A stretch of DNA of 64,000 nt, from assembly GCA_965250215.1 (NCBI GenBank), contig CBDFNN010000004.1:806001-870000 (forward strand), read 5' to 3'. Under the pieces are notes generated by a model that was not told the DNA's origin, ran no database searches, and saw nothing but the letters and a program-made list of their open reading frames with translations. Positions within the stretch are counted from its first letter, which is position 1. Each line of letters opens with the position of its first letter. The DNA comes from CBDFNN01 sp965250215 (GTDB taxonomy: Bacteria > Bacteroidota > Rhodothermia > Rhodothermales > DATKEJ01). The translations under genes were made by a program, and so were the position numbers. Below, piece after piece: positions 62,001 through 64,000 of this stretch.

Positions 62001-62948
62001 TCAAGTCGATTTAGCGGACTTTATGAGTAGCGCTTTTGTCGCCAAGATCCCATTGTATTCAGAAAGCTGTGAACCTTCGTACTCAATTCCGATATGACCC
62101 GCGAAATTTGCCTTCTTGATGATCTGAATCATCCTCGCAAAGTCAGTCCTTTTTTCGTTTCCGTCGCTGTCAAATTCGTGAGTCTTTGCACTTACGCCTT
62201 TTGCGAAGGGCATGAGTTCTTCGACTCCCTGATAGCGATCATAGCTTTTGGGAGGAAAAAGACTCATCCTAAAATTTCCAAAGTCGGGCAGGGTACCACA
62301 ATTGTCCATCCCGATCTTTGTCATGACATCTACCAACCACGCACCACTTGAAGAATATCCTCCGTGTGGTTCAACTAGAACGTTGATGCCTTTTGGCGCT
62401 GCAAACTCGGCGAGTTGGGACAAACTGTTGATAGCTAGTCCTGCAATCTCCTCTGCCGTCCCTTTGCCTGGGAGGTTCACTCGAATTGAGTGACAGCCTA
62501 ATTTAGTCGCGGCGTCGATCCAAGGGTAGTGATTTTCTATCGCCGCCTCTCGCTCAGCGTCGACTTTACTCACAATGTTGCCAGCGAAATCAACCATGAT
62601 TAATATTCCTCGAACACCAACATCCTCGGCGCGAGTCTTCATCTCAGAGAGATAAGAATCATCCTCAACCTTGTCACCAAAAAATTGGCTAACGTATTCG
62701 ACTGTAGAAATGCCAAACTCCTTCTTCGCGAAACTTGGAAAGTCGAGGTGTTCGAGTTCACCGCTCCAAATGGTGCGATGAAGGGACCATTCAGCAAGTG
62801 AGATATCAAAAAACAGCTCACCATCTTTCAATACAAGATCATCAGCGGTCGGAATGCGAGGAGTTTCGCATCCGGTAGATACGGCAAGACCAGCTCCCAG
62901 AGCTGCTTGCATGGATCGAGATATAAAGCCGCGTCTGCTTACTTTCAT
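62001..62948 (-). CDS. Sugar phosphate isomerase/epimerase-like TIM-barrel protein with Tat signal
   Basis: About 315 residues from ATG 62948, chosen because a twin-arginine signal follows (VSRRGFISRSMQAALGAG, then a cysteine in STGCET that also gives a possible lipobox). The rest fits the xylose isomerase-like TIM barrel: FFDISLAEWSLHR, LVEPHGGYSSSGAWLVDVM, GTLPDFGNFRM and HIGIEYEGSQLSEYNG contain the expected metal-binding Glu, Asp and His residues. Such exported members occur with sugar-modifying genes in Bacteroidota and Planctomycetes. The DUF1761 gene ends just upstream (stop at 62950). Confidence 0.9.
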   Translation of the reverse strand: MKVSRRGFISRSMQAALGAGLAVSTGCETPRIPTADDLVLKDGELFFDISLAEWSLHRTIWSGELEHLDFPSFAKKEFGISTVEYVSQFFGDKVEDDSYLSEMKTRAEDVGVRGILIMVDFAGNIVSKVDAEREAAIENHYPWIDAATKLGCHSIRVNLPGKGTAEEIAGLAINSLSQLAEFAAPKGINVLVEPHGGYSSSGAWLVDVMTKIGMDNCGTLPDFGNFRMSLFPPKSYDRYQGVEELMPFAKGVSAKTHEFDSDGNEKRTDFARMIQIIKKANFAGHIGIEYEGSQLSEYNGILATKALLIKSAKST

Positions 62949-62949
62949 G

Positions 62950-63366
62950 TTATCTCCAAAATCCAATAATGAATCCCATGACAATAAAGCTCACAAGCAT
63001 ATAACCGGCATCGATTAGGAAGAGTGGCAATGGACGCCTGGCGAACAGATAGTTCACACCAAAAGCAGGGATGACTAATACCAAGCAAAGAAAGGCACCA
63101 GCCATAGCACCATAAATTGCCGTTGAGCCCATCATCATGGCTATTTCGACAAAGAGCGAAATGAATGAAGCGATGATAAGCATCAAGATGAATGCCAGAC
63201 CAAAAATCAATGGCATATTGGCTTCCTTTATCGTCTCATCGGATAAACCGACGAGTTTCTGCCAAGAATTCCCAAATAAGGAAGGGGAGTACCAAGCTGC
63301 ACCGATCATGAAAGAAGAAGCAGCAGCGAGCAAAAGCTCCCAAATGTTAAAACCAGAAAAGTTCAT
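62950..63366 (-). CDS. DUF1761 family membrane protein
   Basis: 138 residues with about four membrane segments (WELLLAAASSFMIGAAWYSP; LIFGLAFILMLIIASFISLF; IYGAMAGAFLCLVLVIPAFG; FLIDAGYMLVSFIVMGFIIG). This is the DUF1761 layout, a small inner-membrane protein of unknown function. It ends 2 bases before the TIM-barrel gene start and probably shares its transcript. Confidence 0.85.
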   Translation of the reverse strand: MNFSGFNIWELLLAAASSFMIGAAWYSPSLFGNSWQKLVGLSDETIKEANMPLIFGLAFILMLIIASFISLFVEIAMMMGSTAIYGAMAGAFLCLVLVIPAFGVNYLFARRPLPLFLIDAGYMLVSFIVMGFIIGFWR

Positions 63367-63410
63367 TGAGCTATGGTGAGTTAAGTGTACTCACTCATAA
63401 TAACAAAAAA

Positions 63411-63438
63411 AGTGAGGAGTGAAGAGTGAGGAGTTGAC
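63411..63438. repeat. Heptamer array AGTNNNN x4
   Basis: AGT begins at 63411, 63418, 63425 and 63432. It lies in the 173-base gap between the DUF1761 start and the DUF6624 stop, about 100 bases from the latter. Confidence 0.85.
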
Positions 63439-63539
63439 CTTGCCAAAAATATTCGAGCGCAGACTCTATCCTGAAAAAGTGAGTCATAGGCCAGTGAGAA
63501 TGGAAGCGCCCACCGTCAGAAATTATCTCACTCAGGAGA

Positions 63540-64000
63540 CTACGATCCAAAGTCGCGCTTCATAGCTTCATTAAAACTGTCGAGTTGGTCTTTGAGAGAC
63601 TCGAGACCTTTTTCGGCTCTCAGTTCTTCAACACCTTCTGGATCTGCAATCGGTCTGGGCTCATAGAGTTTAGTCTCGGCATTCTGCTCCATCTGTGTGC
63701 CAAAGACTTGTGGGTTTCCCAGCTCCAATTCCGTTCGATCCAGAACGTGTGCATAACGCGACCAATCACCCTCGCCTTTCTCACAAACGGCCTTAAGAAG
63801 CGGTAAAAATCTTTGTCGAGCCTGCAGATCGGAGTGATTGATGACGTTTCCGGCTGCATAAGCCGCTTCTCCTCCAACCTGTGATATCTCTGGCCATCCT
63901 TTTGTATCAAGTAGTGTCACCATCTGAATTTCATTATCCCGATGATGCCTCTGCATCGTCTGGGAAAGCGCGGTAGTGATTGGCGAATTTGGCCCCACTG
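63540..64000 (-). CDS. DUF6624 family protein, 5' end outside the window
   Basis: At least 152 residues; the frame is open to the window edge and the GTG at 63998 is not a convincing start. GWPEISQVGGEAAYAAGNVINHSD and YAHVLDRTELELGNPQVFGTQ (both in parts) match the DUF6624 pattern, which is a small helical domain of unknown function found in Bacteroidota proteins, sometimes with a signal peptide. The C-terminus (LDSFNEAMKRDFGS) is complete. No neighbour suggests a role. Confidence 0.78.
   Translation of the reverse strand, partial: VGPNSPITTALSQTMQRHHRDNEIQMVTLLDTKGWPEISQVGGEAAYAAGNVINHSDLQARQRFLPLLKAVCEKGEGDWSRYAHVLDRTELELGNPQVFGTQMEQNAETKLYEPRPIADPEGVEELRAEKGLESLKDQLDSFNEAMKRDFGS

Noticed and set aside
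1..64000. tRNA or rRNA genes
   Set aside because: No cloverleaf with a GTTCGA-type T arm was found in the gaps other than the tmRNA. A covariance-model search would settle this.

Overview
This window looks like chromosomal sequence from a member of the Bacteroidota, probably the Rhodothermia/Balneolia side. The evidence is four proteins ending in the YPNPFNP-type C-terminal secretion (type IX) domain, a tmRNA, the murein-recycling ligase Mpl, a Y_Y_Y/reg_prop sensor kinase, a 31-residue AURKAIP1/COX24-like basic protein, and very few strong Shine-Dalgarno sequences. The genus cannot be named from this sequence alone. There is no prophage, CRISPR array or plasmid backbone. One IS3-family element is present.

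Layout. 1-6.9 kb: end of a secreted protein, a membrane-anchored Mur ligase with a hydrolase, a compact Rho, a glycosyltransferase and RadC. 7.2-15.1 kb: GlyRS, a Ras-like GTPase, Mpl, an APC-type transporter with regulatory domains, a bacilliredoxin, GreA and MtgA. 15.1-18.3 kb: a secreted DUF1501/DUF1800 pair. 18.5-31.5 kb: threonine aldolase, acetoacetyl-CoA synthetase, then a region suggestive of sugar or polyol oxidation (SGNH hydrolase, PVC-type dehydrogenase-cytochrome, large beta-helix/YWTD protein, 2-hydroxyacid dehydrogenase, lipoprotein mutarotase). 31.6-39.5 kb: FG-GAP secreted protein, DUF3299 protein, ECF sigma factor with an orphan 87-residue protein, S9 peptidase, rhomboid protease. 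39.8-48.1 kb: ValRS, a hybrid-type periplasmic sensor kinase and an outer-membrane beta-barrel. 48.3-54.8 kb: CoaE, CoaX, a frameshifted uridine kinase, YaaA, YtxH, the 31-residue protein, a hydrolase and a lipoprotein. 55-64 kb: tmRNA, a di-haem peroxidase-like protein, RsgA, the IS3 element, a large secreted protein, a Tat-type TIM-barrel protein, DUF1761 and DUF6624 proteins.

The most unusual feature is in the gaps between genes. At least fifteen intergenic sites carry short arrays with an exact 7-base period (one more has 8 bases). The repeated word differs from site to site. About ten of the arrays start or end within roughly 10 bases of a stop codon, and some supply the stop codon and the last few codons. 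In several gaps two arrays face each other and form long hairpins. The IS3 element sits inside one such array, and removing it with its 3-bp duplication restores a seamless array. This resembles the heptanucleotide STRR sequences of heterocystous cyanobacteria, but with a different word at each locus.
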